This document shows positions 11,641-24,276 of a DNA stretch of 64,000 bases, one piece after another. The notes below the pieces were generated by a model. It was not told where the DNA came from and ran no database searches. It saw only the letters and a program-made list of their open reading frames with translations. Source of the stretch: Schizochytrium sp. TIO01 (lineage: Eukaryota; Sar; Bigyra; Thraustochytrida; Thraustochytriidae); assembly GCA_004764695.1 (NCBI GenBank), contig SMSO01000032.1:8452668-8516667 (forward strand), given 5' to 3'. Numbering within the stretch: the stretch's first letter is position 1; every line of letters begins with the position of its first letter. A program made the position numbers and the translations under genes.

Positions 11641-14600
11641 CAACTACAAGTTATGTATGGCAATGGTGGAGGAAGAAAGAGACTGGAAATGCATGCATGC
11701 ATGGCCTGATTAGTCTAAGTAAGAAGGGCCCAAATCGAAAGTGAGGACGATGGAAATTGTGTGAGCCGAGAGCACGCTCCAGCGAACTTGGCAGAAGTGC
11801 TTGGGCGCTACCCGGTACCAGGCTCCCGAGGGCTGCCTATCTCCCCAGAGGCTTCGACCCAAGCTGGCCAGGCCAGCCAGTGTCTTCTTCCTCACTTGCC
11901 CAGGATCGACTTGGAGTCCGAGCTCATGAGGCAAGTTCAACGCGTTCAAGCTCGACGGAGCTAGCTATAGCTGACTAGCCCAGCTTGCGGAGGGATGAAT
12001 ACCCACGCATGTAGCTCTCGCGGGATGAGCTCACCGCTGCGGACTTGAAGTGCACAAGCGACAGAGCGAGGATTACAAATTCATGATCTTTTGAACCTCA
12101 TTCGTGATCTCCAAAGTGTCAGAGTCTGCCTGCATTTTTGATGGCGCTAGCAAACTTTCTCTGCTTACTGGTCATGCATGTATGATATATTTACAAAGCG
12201 TTACCAAAGTTGAACTCAAGCAGAAGACCCTAGACTTTGACGATGTCGCTATGCAAACCAGATGATTGATTACCTATGATGATGAGAGTGCCGTGAGCGA
12301 CCAGGACGAAATTAAACTGTTGTTCCTTAGAGAGAAGGTCGCGGGCCACTGGCGCGGCCACCAGCGCGGCGAGAATACGAGATGAGGAAGGAGATTAGGT
12401 AGCTAGGTGGTATTTAAGCAAGGTTAAGGAAGGAGGCCTTTTGGAGGTTTACGAAGGTGCAACAGTTCGTTGCCTCCGACACGCGAGCCATTTCCTGCTC
12501 CGAGTTCCAGTTGTGCTGGTTTACAAATTGCAAGTTGACAAGTTTCATTTGAACGGGATGGTTTGCAATCTCGTTGGCCACAACCTGCGGCTATGTTCAA
12601 TTCTCGCCATCTAGACCAAAGCACCTAAGGAATTTACCCTGGGGAACAAATAAACATTCCTAATGATTTGTAAACTATAGCAGACAAAAGCAAACTTGAG
12701 CAATATGCTACGTTCATAGTTTAATTCTTTCTTTTTTTTTAAGACAGTTGATGTGATTATGTTGCGCTATTACTTGCTCGTCCTTTAAAAGGCTCCAGGA
12801 TCGCACATTGGCCCTATATAATCGATATTTGTCCTGGCCTATGCCTATCAAATAAAGTTCACATTATTACTCTACTACACTTTAGGACAAAGCAGTTTAC
12901 ACTTGGCAATATCTTTGAAGATAAGTATAGTGGTACTTCTGTAAGCCTTCATGACAAACATTTAGGAGCACTAGTGGTAATTTCCTGCTCTCTCTAGTCG
13001 TGAACTGCTTCTGTATATTATGCCACAACCTCTGGCTATGGTGGCGCCTTCGCAAATATGCTTGCTATGTAAATGTAGGCTTCAAATTTAGGTGAGGAAG
13101 TGAACTTGAAGTACTTGTTTTCACAGAAAATGAAAACGTGCTATCAAACATAGTATGATCGTGCAATCTTGGAAATGATCTCAAATGAATAATGTGTTGT
13201 GAAATGGAATGTAATAGGGATTCATTTTGTCATCTGTGATAAGATATATAGACATTTTCAATCTTGCGTAGATTCTTGCAATTCGAAATGCAGTCCAATG
13301 TCTGTTACGCTGCGCAGACTCAGTCCTAGGTAAATAAAATTCATTTAGGTATGCGAAAAACTTAATAAAAAAACAGCTGGTTGCTCATGAATGCACGGCC
13401 TTTTCTACATAGAGGCCTGACTTCTCCACAGGGGCAGCAGAGTGCAACATAGAAATCACTTGATCCCTTTGCTTCAACTATGTATATTTTTTTATCATAG
13501 GTTACAAGACTCTATAATCGTACGGTTGAAAGTCTGTTCAAGCCTCAAAATGCATTTGGGAGCAACGTTCCAGTCAGAAGTCAGAGAATTTGACCAATAT
13601 GCTTCGATTTGCGGTAATTCGATTTGACTATTGGAGAGGTCTTGTGTTTCAGAGCATGTTAGTCATAGCTTGCTTAATAATCCGTAAATTTCATCATAAT
13701 ATTAATTTCTTGAACAAACATGTGACTTAGAAAACTTCAAAAACAAATTTGTTGAGAAGGCAATTGCGAATCCTTCGTAGACTTTCTACCTATTCAGTGT
13801 GGTGTAAGCCAGGTTGAGAAAGTACATATATCGTGCACACAATCGAGCTAGGGCTTATTCGCTTTTTGTGCGAAATGATTGTGGACTCAAAATTCTGCTG
13901 CCCTCGGTAACATGTTACTACGTTATTATAAAGGGTTTGATGGTGAATTCGCACCTAAAAGAGGCGCTATTGGTATCACATGAAGCAAATATTTTTGGCG
14001 TCGTACTCTCGACATACCCTACATAGGGAGGAAACATATTCTCCTAAATTTATGTTGAATTCTGAAAACTGATACTACTTCTCGAAATAAAGCATGTGGA
14101 ATCTTTGAGAAGTAAGAATTTGAGACCAAAGTCCACAATGTGAGCTCAGAAGAGGACTCGTCATTCAACAACAAAATTTAGCAAAACAGGCCTACTGTGA
14201 CGAAAGCTTCTCTATCAAAGGTGCTGGGAACTCCTATCGTCGAAGTAAATTGTGGCCAAACGATGGCTAGAGTTCTTGATGTACCATTATAAGCCCTAAA
14301 CAATTGAGAACTTGCATAGGTTCAAAACTAGATAATTAAACGCGCGCTTGTGAACTCAAGATACCTGAGAGCTAAAAGTGGACTTACCTATTCGCTAGAA
14401 CCAAGAAGAGATCACTTTACCTAACTTCTTTAATTATGTCTAGTGCAGATTGAATCGGTCTTAGTTTCCTAATTGTAACATGAACCAATCTGCCCTCCAC
14501 AGGCAACAGATCGCAAACACTTACAGCTAAAGTTTATCAAGCCTTCCTCAAGCCTCTCGTTCTGTCATCGTAGTCACTCCTAGTCGTCTCTCAGCAAAAG

Positions 14601-17600
14601 AACAAAAGATAAACACGATGAACTTTTGAAAAACAAAGACAACAGAGAAGCGCTCGGGCACAATTGTTTGCACATCGTGTTTGGTAGTATCTAATAAATC
14701 AAGTTGTACTTTTACCACCAAACCATAAGCTACATTGCAACAGATACGACTTGACAGTTGTCATGAAACCAAGCTTCGTCAAGCATTGCGACCCAGCCCA
14801 TTTATGCAGTAGCGTTAAAATTCTGCGGTTAACAGATAGCTGATTTAAAATGCTATCTTTAAACGTTGTATTAAACTTTACCTAGCAGCGGATTATCCTT
14901 GTGATCAATTCTAGCTGCCAGACCTTCAGTATCGATTAAATCTCTGCTGGCTCCTTCGGCATGCAAGACGACTATCCGTGCCACAAATAAAGCTAAAAAT
15001 CACACAACATAAACGGGAAGAGATTGGTGAAAGAGAAATTGAGAATACTCATTAATTGGAGCTCACAACCTTGAACTGAGAAGTCATGGACAGGCTACGC
15101 TTTCAATCCAAGCTTGTTTGATTTGTACCAAGTACAGATATTTGGATATGCATTGACTACGATGCATGCAATGTTAGGCGATTTGACTGTGAGCCGCTTA
15201 CATGACTAAACTTTCTCATGGAGTTATCATGCCTCGACTTCATTTTTAAGAGTGAAGGTGCTATCATTGTACAAACTATACTGCTTTGAAAGAAGTGTGT
15301 GTCTCTTGAAGATTATTGTTGTAGTTGTTGTTTCCTATGGTAGCTTGACTTTAAGATACGCGCAGCCATCAAGACTTAAAGTCTTGAGGGTAAGGAAGTA
15401 TAGACACGACGCGCTGTAGCATCCCCAAATATGTTGTGCTGCGAATTCAGGCATTCAAAGCATTTTCTTTAGACGATGTGAGCCTACCCTTTACAACAAC
15501 GGAGAAGTTTGAATGGCGACAACTATCTTACGCTTTGTATATTACAAGAGTACGCAAAGTCAATGCTGAAGTCTTTGGGGAGGAAGCGGGCTTGACAATC
15601 ACCTGTAGTACTAAAAAAGGTTAGATATTTGCGCGCTTGATAGCCTCTGAATTTGGGGAAGCCACCACGCCCGCTGAAATTATGAAGATTATTAAGAAAG
15701 CGATAGCTTTTCAGTAGTCAAAGTAGTATTTGAGTCTCCATGAAAGAGCACACGTAGACTCTTTGATACAAATTATCATTTATAATCGATCATTCATCTG
15801 TAAGTTTGCACAACATGTGCTCAATTGGTGCAGCCTTTTTTAGGCTATAGTTTAGGAAAATTAGGCACGAAATTAGCGTCGTCAGAATAACGAAAACTGA
15901 GAAGGTTTATGTTCATAGACATGGAATTCCTCTGATCAACATTTACTTTACTGGACAGATATCCACGCCATACCGTATCTCAACCTACCATCAAAAAGCA
16001 AAAAACTACTATATTTCCGAGAGTCTCCGCTTTCTATCAGCCAAATCTGGTTGAGCGAGAAACCAATTTGATTTTACCATCCATTTAAACGGATTCATTG
16101 TGAACCCAGCAATAGTACACAATGTGGTTTCTCAAACGCAATGGTGGAGTGGAAACGTCGATTTTCTACGTGCTGGGATTTTTTATCCAAGACATATGCG
16201 GGCAGTAAAGTGCTAGAGAGAGTGCTATTCTACTGAATGTCCAAAGGATCGGGTTTAGTTTATAGTTAAGATTTGCCAAGCTTTTACGAGGCTGGAAACT
16301 CCAATAATTGAAAGTGTAAAGTCAGTATGGTGACATGTACACTGTTGGATACAGAGATAAGTCAACCTCCCCTCCTCAGTTATGTGGAATACAGATAGAG
16401 TCTTCCCCAGCCTCACAATTACGTCTGAACTGAATAGACCCATTGCAAGGTCCGTCGACCATGACTGACTCTAACAGTCCAACTTTAGAAAAGTCTTTCT
16501 AACTCTCCTTCAAGGCTCAGAACTTATCGCATTCGTTTTGCCAGTCAGCTCAACTCTCAGCACTACATGACAGTCTCCGCCCTTCCTCTTGCAAGAAAGG
16601 ACTCATCGAAATAGTGTAAATATGTACTTTATGACTAGAGAGGGATTTATTAGCAAGATGATTGCAAGATGTTTAAAGGCTTGAAGAAAGGTTAGTGAAA
16701 CTTTCGAAACTGGACTGCTACAATCAGCAATTTGCTGACCTTGGAACAGGACCTGAAGATATTAAATTTTAATTTTGAGACTACAACAGATTTGATATTG
16801 AGCACGCAAAATTGTAGAGACAAAATTTTTCATCTCTTTCACCATCAATTTTATTTTCATCCATATACCTATATATGTCTGTATATCTACGATCTTGCAT
16901 ACCTTGGTTTCTCTACCGTATTTCTGCTGGGTGCTTAATTTGACTCTTGTACATTCACATAAACGCTACGACTTGTGATAATCTGGGAGATGCATTATTT
17001 ACAAGATTTTTTGACTGGTGACCTTGGCAGAAAGATACTAACACAGTCAATAACCCCCAGAAATGGAAGGGTCAGTGGTCTATGTATACAATGAAGCAGG
17101 TCGCAGTCTAAATGTGTGACAGGAATATCGAAGTTTAACGATGGTCAACAACAACAACAAATGATTTTGTCTAATTCATTTGGTATTTCGACTGGACCAC
17201 TTCAGCTTAGGAATAGAAGAAAACATCCAATTCCAAGTTCGCAAAGTCAGAAGATAGGTCATAGCCTCATTTCTCCCACACGTGTAAGCTTGAAGACAAA
17301 AACAACCTTACATTCGAAGGGAAAGATAGCAAAAAGAGAAAAGATAGTGAATCTGTTGCTGAAAGGTGATACTGATTAGCGTGAGGTTGACTGTAAAGAT
17401 GAAGGCAAGAAGCTTGATGAAGGTTATAAGAAGGTTGATTTAAGTGTTAGCGAACTGCTGTCCTGAGGAATGAATTCCAGGACAGATGGATTCATGTAGT
17501 AATTAGGGAGATTAAGATATTCTTGAATGTGGTTAGAGATAATCGATGGGGTTAGGCTATCCAACCTTCTCCAACCATCGATTCAAGCTAAACCAAGCTT

Positions 17601-19800
17601 TGGTGTCGGTGATGTGTATTCACACTTATAGTTCTTGGCTTCAGCAGCCTCATGAGTCTGGCTGCTTATTCTTGTTCTAATTTAAACCTTATCTCTATTG
17701 GGTTTTACAAAGGGACGCCAAGAACTCTAGCAATGTCTTGTCCACTAGTTCCTTCGATTGGAGATCTCAGCAGCTATATGTAGGGAATCCAACTCAGAAT
17801 TTCACATTAAAAAGTAAGGCAAATGGTTATTCGCAAAGAGTTCTAGCAGAGAATTCCGAAAGAATTAAGAAATGTTTTGGGTGACTGTGCTATACACTAT
17901 CGAATTTTAAATTTGATGCCTATAATGAGGATTGGAGTTACAAACATCAATAAATTCTCATATCAGGAGAAATATTGAGCAGGAAACATAACCAGCACCA
18001 AGGTAATCGCGGAGTCTTGACATTCATGCATTCATATGACGGGTTAAAAAGAGCTCCTCTTGGTCTCACGAAGTATTGCCCTAACATTGTTTTCTCAGTA
18101 AGAGAGCGACGTTTTAAAGCAAAACAACTTCTCTACGCATCCTATTACTTTCAGCTGGCTCGTACAAAAGAATTAAATCTAGAGCCCTTACCACTCACAT
18201 GTCATCAGTAAGCTTTACAGGATATGCAGCCAGCAAAGTAACTTATGAACAGCTCTGGCGAATATATTGCCACTAGCTGATGAGCTCTTCAAGTGAATTA
18301 GTCTGAAGATGGTAGCGAGATCTCTTTGCACTGTATTTCAATGCTGGCTGCTAGGTCCGACGCATGTATAATTGGAAGACGATACGAAACCTCCCATATA
18401 GTGCGGTATGTCATAGAATTGAGTCGGTACTTAGAGAATAGTTCTATTTTTCGTCTCAACAAGACTATCCTAGAAAGCATACGTATGAATTAGCTCACCG
18501 CACGTTATCCAACTTTACTATTAACCCTCAGGACTGAACTATGGGGTTAAATCCTTCGATGTATAATAATACATTTGATTTGCGGACAAAATCACCCCTC
18601 CCAGAAAAGTGAAAGACAGACTCCAAGAGGAAAATGTAAAATATGAACTATCAAAGGACTCAACCAGCTGTTTATGACTGTTAAGAAAATAACCAGTAGA
18701 CAATCCAAACCATTATCAAGGAAGTCATATAGATATTTGGCTGAGAAAATGGAAGGAAAGTCTTCGAGTACGCGCGGGTGGCTTTTTTATTGCGAACCTT
18801 TTAAACAGAACATTGCGTTGTTTTGCATACCTAGGTTTCTGTTAGTACCTGTGAGGAGGCACTTTTTCCTTTTGAGCAGAGCCACAGGGAACCATTCTTG
18901 ATTGAACATACTGAACAACAAGCGAAGGTTGAGCAGAAAGACTCAGATGTGACTTGTGTAAGATCATTTATTTGTTGCCGTTGAGTAACAAATCGTGCGA
19001 AATGAAGGGTTTCTTATCGGGGATACTTGACTTTGGAAACATATGCTTTCTGCATATATTAGTAGAAAACATAGCTACCTCGATTGAAGTAGTTTGATCC
19101 TTCCCACCTGAAGAGATTGTTCTCGAGAAAATCGTTCCTTATAGAAACATCACGCGCTTCACGAAGCGTATTATGCGCAAACATCGCTGTGCAATATAGT
19201 GTTTTGAGGTCAGTTTCTTCTTCAAACCATACGAATAGGAGACACGCGTTTCAAGCGAGAGTCTCCTAACGCAAAGGACAATGAGTTCTATGCACGGTGT
19301 ACACTTGGCCAAGTTCTATGTGGTCGCACAGCTTGTGATAACAGAAGTTCTCGTGGATCTCGGGGTCCTATTCTGGGGAAGCTAGTCACTTCCCAAGGAT
19401 CATCAGCCCTTAAATTCTCCAATCTTTGTAAGACGTGCTGTAATTGTGGGGCGGTGAAGGTACCTAGCTCACCCATCGACATCCTTATTCTTCGTAATGT
19501 ACTTCTAGGTTTCTATCATGGCATGCTTGGTCATTAGGGCTTGTTTGTGACCGTCAAGAACTGAATTCTGTGGGTCAAAATTTGTGGTACCTGCACACAC
19601 CCGTTCTCTTCTGAAGGGGTGCTCAGAACTCTGATTGCAGCGAATTGTTCACCCAGACCGTGAGACAGCGGACGCTGTACACTCTAGGTACTCATAAGGT
19701 CATTTGTCAATGCTTCCCCTGTGTCGTGCTGCTGTTGTTGTCATCATTATATGTGGTGGTTTGGGACCCGCACAAAATTTTGTGATCAAGAACAAGTGAA
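11640..19800. other. Long gene desert, stop-rich
   Basis: Across about 8 kb no frame exceeds about 90 codons, and none carries a motif I recognise. No reverse transcriptase, integrase or transposase signature was seen. The texture differs from 1-11 kb: fewer microsatellites and an even base mix. This would suit an old, decayed mobile element or intergenic DNA. I found no terminal repeats by eye. A short CAA run sits at about 17148-17160. Confidence 0.45.
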
Positions 19801-20746
19801 CGAGAACAATAAAAGAAAATAGCATTATTATTATCATTATTATTATTATTATTGAAACCAAAAAAATTAATATATTACTCTGTGGGGGTGGTGGGCTCGA
19901 ATTCGTACGTGCATCATCTTGATAGTTGTTGTGCTCTCAAGGTAGTGGGCAGTGTATGGTGCGTTGATTGGTGCTCGTAACCATTGTGACACAGCTGGTT
20001 TCCTGGAGGGCACAAAGTTTTAAAGTGAACGGGGGACAAACAAGAAAAAAGAGATACGTTGCAATTTCCTATTATATCTACTTACTAGCTATACTAAGCG
20101 AAAGCGAAAGTTTGTGCCGCCCAACGAGTTGCGAAGGTGCAGGTTGGTCATCTTTGTGCCCATCATGAGACCAAAGCAACTGATGTGGGCATTCACAACG
20201 TCGTAGATGACTACGTCAATAGAAACAATTCTGGCACGTCAGTCTATTGAGACTCTCGCTGCAGAGACAATCCTGGTTTAGTGATACGATTCGAAATAAG
20301 AAAACTGCACCAAATTTACCAAGTCTGTATCGATCGAGGCGCACAGGAGAAAGCACTCATTCGCGAGAATACGTGAACATTGATTTGGGAGCGAAGTAAG
20401 TGTCAAGGCCAACAAGAGAATAAATGAGAAGGCGAGAAAAGAAAAGGTAGGTACTAGTGAAATAATCGATTCATACGTTGGTTTTGTACTCGTGTTGTGT
20501 GAAATTATGGAGATCGGGAAAAAGGGGGGAGGAGTGCGCGAAGGCTACGATCCATGTCTCTATGGATTGAGCAAAGATTGATTGCTTAATTGAGCGAGCC
20601 TTGGGCGCCGAAAATGTGGTCAGTCAGGGGTCTACGGCAGGGCATGACTGCATGCCTGCGTGTCAGTCAGTAAGTCATTCATTCAGACGGTCTGTATTGT
20701 TTCTGTCGATCCGTCTGTTTGTATGTGATGATGAAGATCCCCTCGC
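19800..20746. other. Intergenic region 3' of homoserine dehydrogenase
   Basis: No gene seen. It contains an ATT microsatellite (19823-19853) and a short palindromic TTGATTG-rich piece near 20565-20600. It is the presumed 3' flank of the minus-strand gene that ends at 20747. Confidence 0.45.
19823..19853. repeat. (ATT)n microsatellite
   Basis: About ten ATT units with one ATC variant. Confidence 0.85.
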
Positions 20747-21814
20747 TCATTTCCTGGTCAGGAAGAGGAAGTCAGCGAGAACTCCCGCGGCGGTAACCTC
20801 GAGTCCTGCGCCAGGTCCGCGAACGACCGTGGGTGAGTTGTTGTACCATTTTGAGGAAAAGGAGACCAAGTTGTCGGTTCCCTGGAGACTGGCGAGAGGT
20901 GCGTCAGACTTGACCTGGACGAGGCCAACGGAGATGGGCTTGCCGGGCTCCACGACCGCTGCGTATCTGAGCATCTCGTTGGCCTCGGACGCCTTCCTGA
21001 CCTTGGCATCAATCTCGTCATCGAGCTCAGGGAGACGGTCCATGAACTCGTCGAGCGGGAGGTCCGCAAAGGATGACGGGTAGAGGGCCTCCACGGTGAG
21101 CTGGTCCATGGAGATGTCCTCGCCCATGGTGCGGGCAAGGATGAGAGCCTTCCTGGCAACATCAGTGCCGCTGAGGTCATCTCTGGGGTCGGGCTCAGTG
21201 AAGCCCTGAGCCTTGGCCTCGCGCACGATGTCGCTGAACTTGCCACCCTGCTGGAGTGCAGAGAGGATGTATCCGAGGGTGCCGGAGAGCTGGCCCTCAG
21301 CGCGAGTGACCTCGTCGCCGGAGTCGATCATGCGCTGGAGGGTGCAGATGACGGGGAGACCAGCACCAACGGTGGCCTCGTAGCCGATGAGGGAGGGGTC
21401 AGCGGTGAGTGCGCGGAAAGCAGCAAGGTCCTCACTGAGGGGCTTCTTGTTGGCGAGCGAGATGGGGAGCTTGAGCTTGAGCGCGTCAAGAAGGTAGTCC
21501 TCGGCGGCGTTGGCGTTGGCGGAGGTGTCGGCAACACCGGGCTTGCCGGGGAGCTTGGCCATGAAGGCGACAGCCTCCTTGGGGGTAGAGACACGGGCAT
21601 CAGCGACGCTGGCGGCGGCCTCTGCGAGCTTGACGCCGCCGGCCTTGGCCTCGCCGAGTGTGCGAAGATCGTCAGACGTCAGGCCAGAGGACTTAACGAT
21701 GGCGGCAGAGGAGTCAGCGACCACGGGAACGGCGCAGCCCACTGCGAGGGCTTGCTCGCAAAGCACGCGGCCTACATTTCCAAAGCCGAAAACGGCGAGC
21801 GAACGTCCTGCCAT
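20747..21814 (-). CDS. HOM6: Homoserine dehydrogenase (monofunctional)
   Basis: It reduces aspartate-4-semialdehyde to homoserine with NAD(P)H, the branch-point step toward threonine and methionine. From the ATG at 21814 the product is 355 residues, close to the roughly 360 of fungal and plant monofunctional enzymes, with no aspartokinase domain. Visible signatures are the Rossmann loop FGFGNVG (residues 9-15), ANKKP with the conserved lysine near 123-124, EATVGAGLP (146-154), and the substrate/catalytic block EPDPRDDLSGTDVARK (207-222), whose Asp218 and Lys222 match the catalytic Asp/Lys pair of the family. No ACT regulatory domain is present. Codon choice is strongly C/G-ending, as in the nearby ribosomal protein gene. 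The start is the ATG just before the Rossmann fold. The frame stays open upstream to 22519, so an N-terminal extension or an upstream exon is possible. Confidence 0.92.
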   Translation of the reverse strand: MAGRSLAVFGFGNVGRVLCEQALAVGCAVPVVADSSAAIVKSSGLTSDDLRTLGEAKAGGVKLAEAAASVADARVSTPKEAVAFMAKLPGKPGVADTSANANAAEDYLLDALKLKLPISLANKKPLSEDLAAFRALTADPSLIGYEATVGAGLPVICTLQRMIDSGDEVTRAEGQLSGTLGYILSALQQGGKFSDIVREAKAQGFTEPDPRDDLSGTDVARKALILARTMGEDISMDQLTVEALYPSSFADLPLDEFMDRLPELDDEIDAKVRKASEANEMLRYAAVVEPGKPISVGLVQVKSDAPLASLQGTDNLVSFSSKWYNNSPTVVRGPGAGLEVTAAGVLADFLFLTRK

Positions 21815-22519
21815 GCTGCTGCTGCTGTCGCTGCTGCTGCTAAGCCCCGCGTCCGATACGAGGTCCCGCGGACCCAGGTTTTCGCCAATCTTGCCTGTCG
21901 CTGCGAATACGCTCTTGCAGGTCTCAGGGACCCCTTGCAAGCGGTACTGCTGGGTCTCGCACGCTTTGGCGTCCAAACCCTTCGAGTCCTCGCCCGCAAA
22001 CTTTACCGCCTGCGCGTCTTCCTCCTCCTCGTTATCCTTCTGCTGCGCCTCCTTCGCGAGCGCCTTCTTCGCCTTCTCTTCCGCCGTCTCCTCAGATGGT
22101 GCTTCTTCTCCTCTGCCTAAACCAGAACTGCTGCCATTGCAGAGCCGCCGCGGAGAGCGCCCCGCAGCGCATGCGCCCTTCTCCCCCTCTCTACGCCCCC
22201 GCACATCGCACCAAAAAGCTTCTCCGCGCGCACTGCGGGCGCATCTGTGGTAGTGATCTACATTGCTATCTTCCCGCATCTCCCCCCGCACTCCGCATCC
22301 GCGGCGAAGGCGTATGAGAGGGCGTCGCGAGGTTTCCAGTGGGCCAGGGTGTGGGACAGTGGGGTGGTGGGGAAAGGTTCGCGGTGTGTGAGGGCAGCCT
22401 GCCACCACACCGGCCCTCGGCGCGGGCGGGGTGGGGGGCCCGCAGCGCGCGTTGTGGGGGAACCCACTAAGGAGCACCTGCACGCAACCTTGTTTGGGTG
22501 GCGGCGGCGCTCGAGGCAA
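21815..22519 (-). other. Open 5' extension of homoserine dehydrogenase
   Basis: The reading frame of homoserine dehydrogenase has no stop codon for 235 codons above the chosen ATG. The proximal part reads as an acidic, Lys/Glu/Ala-rich peptide followed by a Ser run, coded by an AGC repeat just before the ATG. The distal part lies in very GC-rich DNA where chance openness is common. It may be 5' UTR, an N-terminal extension or targeting region, or contain an intron whose acceptor lies in the CAG-rich tract. Sequence alone does not settle this. Confidence 0.35.
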
Positions 22520-22734
22520 CGGCGACGAAACGATCGCGGCGGCAAGTTAGTTGACGGGTTCGCTCAAGCGGCAGGCGCCCTCTCTGTCCCTACCTGGCCA
22601 GAGGCCAGGCCGTGCGGCAGCTCCTGCTCTCGGCCTGCTCCAGCTCCACTTCCATCCTGCGTCGCGCCGGCGAAGGCGGATCTCGTGAAATTAGCTCTTC
22701 AAAGTGATCCTGCGCTCACTGATATTATTGTTGT

Positions 22735-22807
22735 GCATTCATTGCATTAGATTGCATTACAATGCATTGCATTGCATTGCATTACATTACATTACATTAC
22801 ATTGCAT
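22735..22807. repeat. (CATTG/CATTA)n pentamer array
   Basis: About fourteen pentamers of CATTG and CATTA type. The reverse complement of this pattern recurs at 23805-23869, giving two arrays in inverted orientation about 1 kb apart. A looser GATATGGAGT-type repeat follows to about 22890. Confidence 0.85.
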
Positions 22808-23562
22808 ATAATGTGATAGGATACGAAATGATGCGAAGTGATATGGAGTGATATGGAGTGAGATGGAATGAAGTGAAGCGGGATGAGATGAGACGCTATG
22901 ATATCATGTTTGTACGCGTGTACGTGTCTCGTACGCGTCGCTTCGAGCGAATACTCTGCGATGTGAATGCCGATATGGGAGAGCTCAGATCACATGATGA
23001 GAAAGGCAAAGAAAGGCAAAGAAAGAAAGAAAGAAAGAAGGAAAACCCATGAGACAGCACGCTGATTTCAGGGGGGCACTTGGCAAGACCACACCCGTGA
23101 CTACGCACAAAAGAACATTCTCTGTCTCCCCGAGAATGGTCCGTATCCACAGGAAGCGGAAGAATCCAGGGCCCAAGGGGGCACAGGAGGAGTCAGACCA
23201 TGGTGAGGGAGCGCGACAACTCCCAAATACAGGGGGTACGACGCATCGCAAAAGAAAAGGAGAAGTGCCACCACACTGGTAGCAGTTTGTACTAGCCGAG
23301 ACTAGCAGTCCCACTTCCTCCCCATCCTACTGCTCGCTAGGAACTCCTACGGCCCTCATGCTACTGCTGAGGAGGGAGGGCTAGAAGGCCCCACAGTGGC
23401 CCCGCAGCGCGTAGACACGAGAGTCGAAAAAGAAAAGAAAAGGAGAGAAAAGAAAAGAAAAGGAAAAAGAGAAAAGGCACTAGCTGGGCGCTAGGACCTG
23501 CTAGCTGGCCTCGTAGGCTTTACTCTTAGCAGCGATAGTGAGTCTTTCTCACTCAACTTCGA

Positions 23563-23611
23563 TGATTGATTGATTGATTGATTGATTGATCGATTGATTG
23601 ATCGATTGATA
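23563..23611. repeat. (ATTG)n microsatellite
   Basis: About twelve ATTG units with two ATCG variants. Confidence 0.9.
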
Positions 23612-23804
23612 CAGATGGAGTCACGCCGTGCGCGCACTGAGCAGCGGAGCCTGCAGCGAGGCATCAGCGAAACAGATCACGGGCCCAGGCTCCCACGGAA
23701 GCCGCCAGAAACTCGCCGCGACGCCCAAAGCCACACGCAATCCAGGCCTACTCGCCGCGTCTTCCGCTAACTAAACAAACATTGCATTGCTTCACATGTC
23801 TTTT

Positions 23805-23869
23805 ATGCAATGTAATGCGATGCAATGCAATGCAATGTAATGCAATGCAATGCAATGTAATACAGGGCA
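23805..23869. repeat. (CAATG/TAATG)n pentamer array
   Basis: About twelve pentamers of GCAAT/GTAAT type. This is the inverted counterpart of the array at 22735-22807. Confidence 0.85.
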
Positions 23870-24236
23870 ATAGTACAGGCGACTGGTGTCCCCGCGGTGT
23901 GGTGTTGTTTTGGTTTAGTTTACTGTGTTTGGACTTCTTTCCTTTCCTTTTCTTTTTCAGTTTGTTTGTTTGTTTGTTTATTTGTTTGGGCTTTGAGGTT
24001 GTTGAATGTTTGTTTGCGCTCTGGTTTGGGGTGGTTGAGGTTCGTGAATTGCCGAGGACTCGAGGGTGCAGAGGCAGCAGAAGGAGAGAGAAGACCTGCC
24101 AAGTGCAGCGCTGACACGAGCGAACCACCCCTGGCGAAAGGAGCGGCGATGATTTGTCCAGCCGGCTACTTGGACTCACTCCTCCGGCACATGGAAATAA
24201 CGCAGGGTGCCGCTACCGTGCACTGTGTACCAGTCA

Positions 24237-24237
<1 letters not shown>

Positions 24238-24274
<37 letters not shown>
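24238..24274. repeat. (AT)n microsatellite
   Basis: About eighteen perfect AT units. Confidence 0.95.

Positions 24275-24276
<2 letters not shown>

Noticed and set aside
21510-22253. A 247-codon plus-strand frame over homoserine dehydrogenase
   Set aside because: It overlaps a certain gene on the other strand and is Ala/Ser/Pro/Arg-rich with no motif, as expected for GC-rich antisense DNA.
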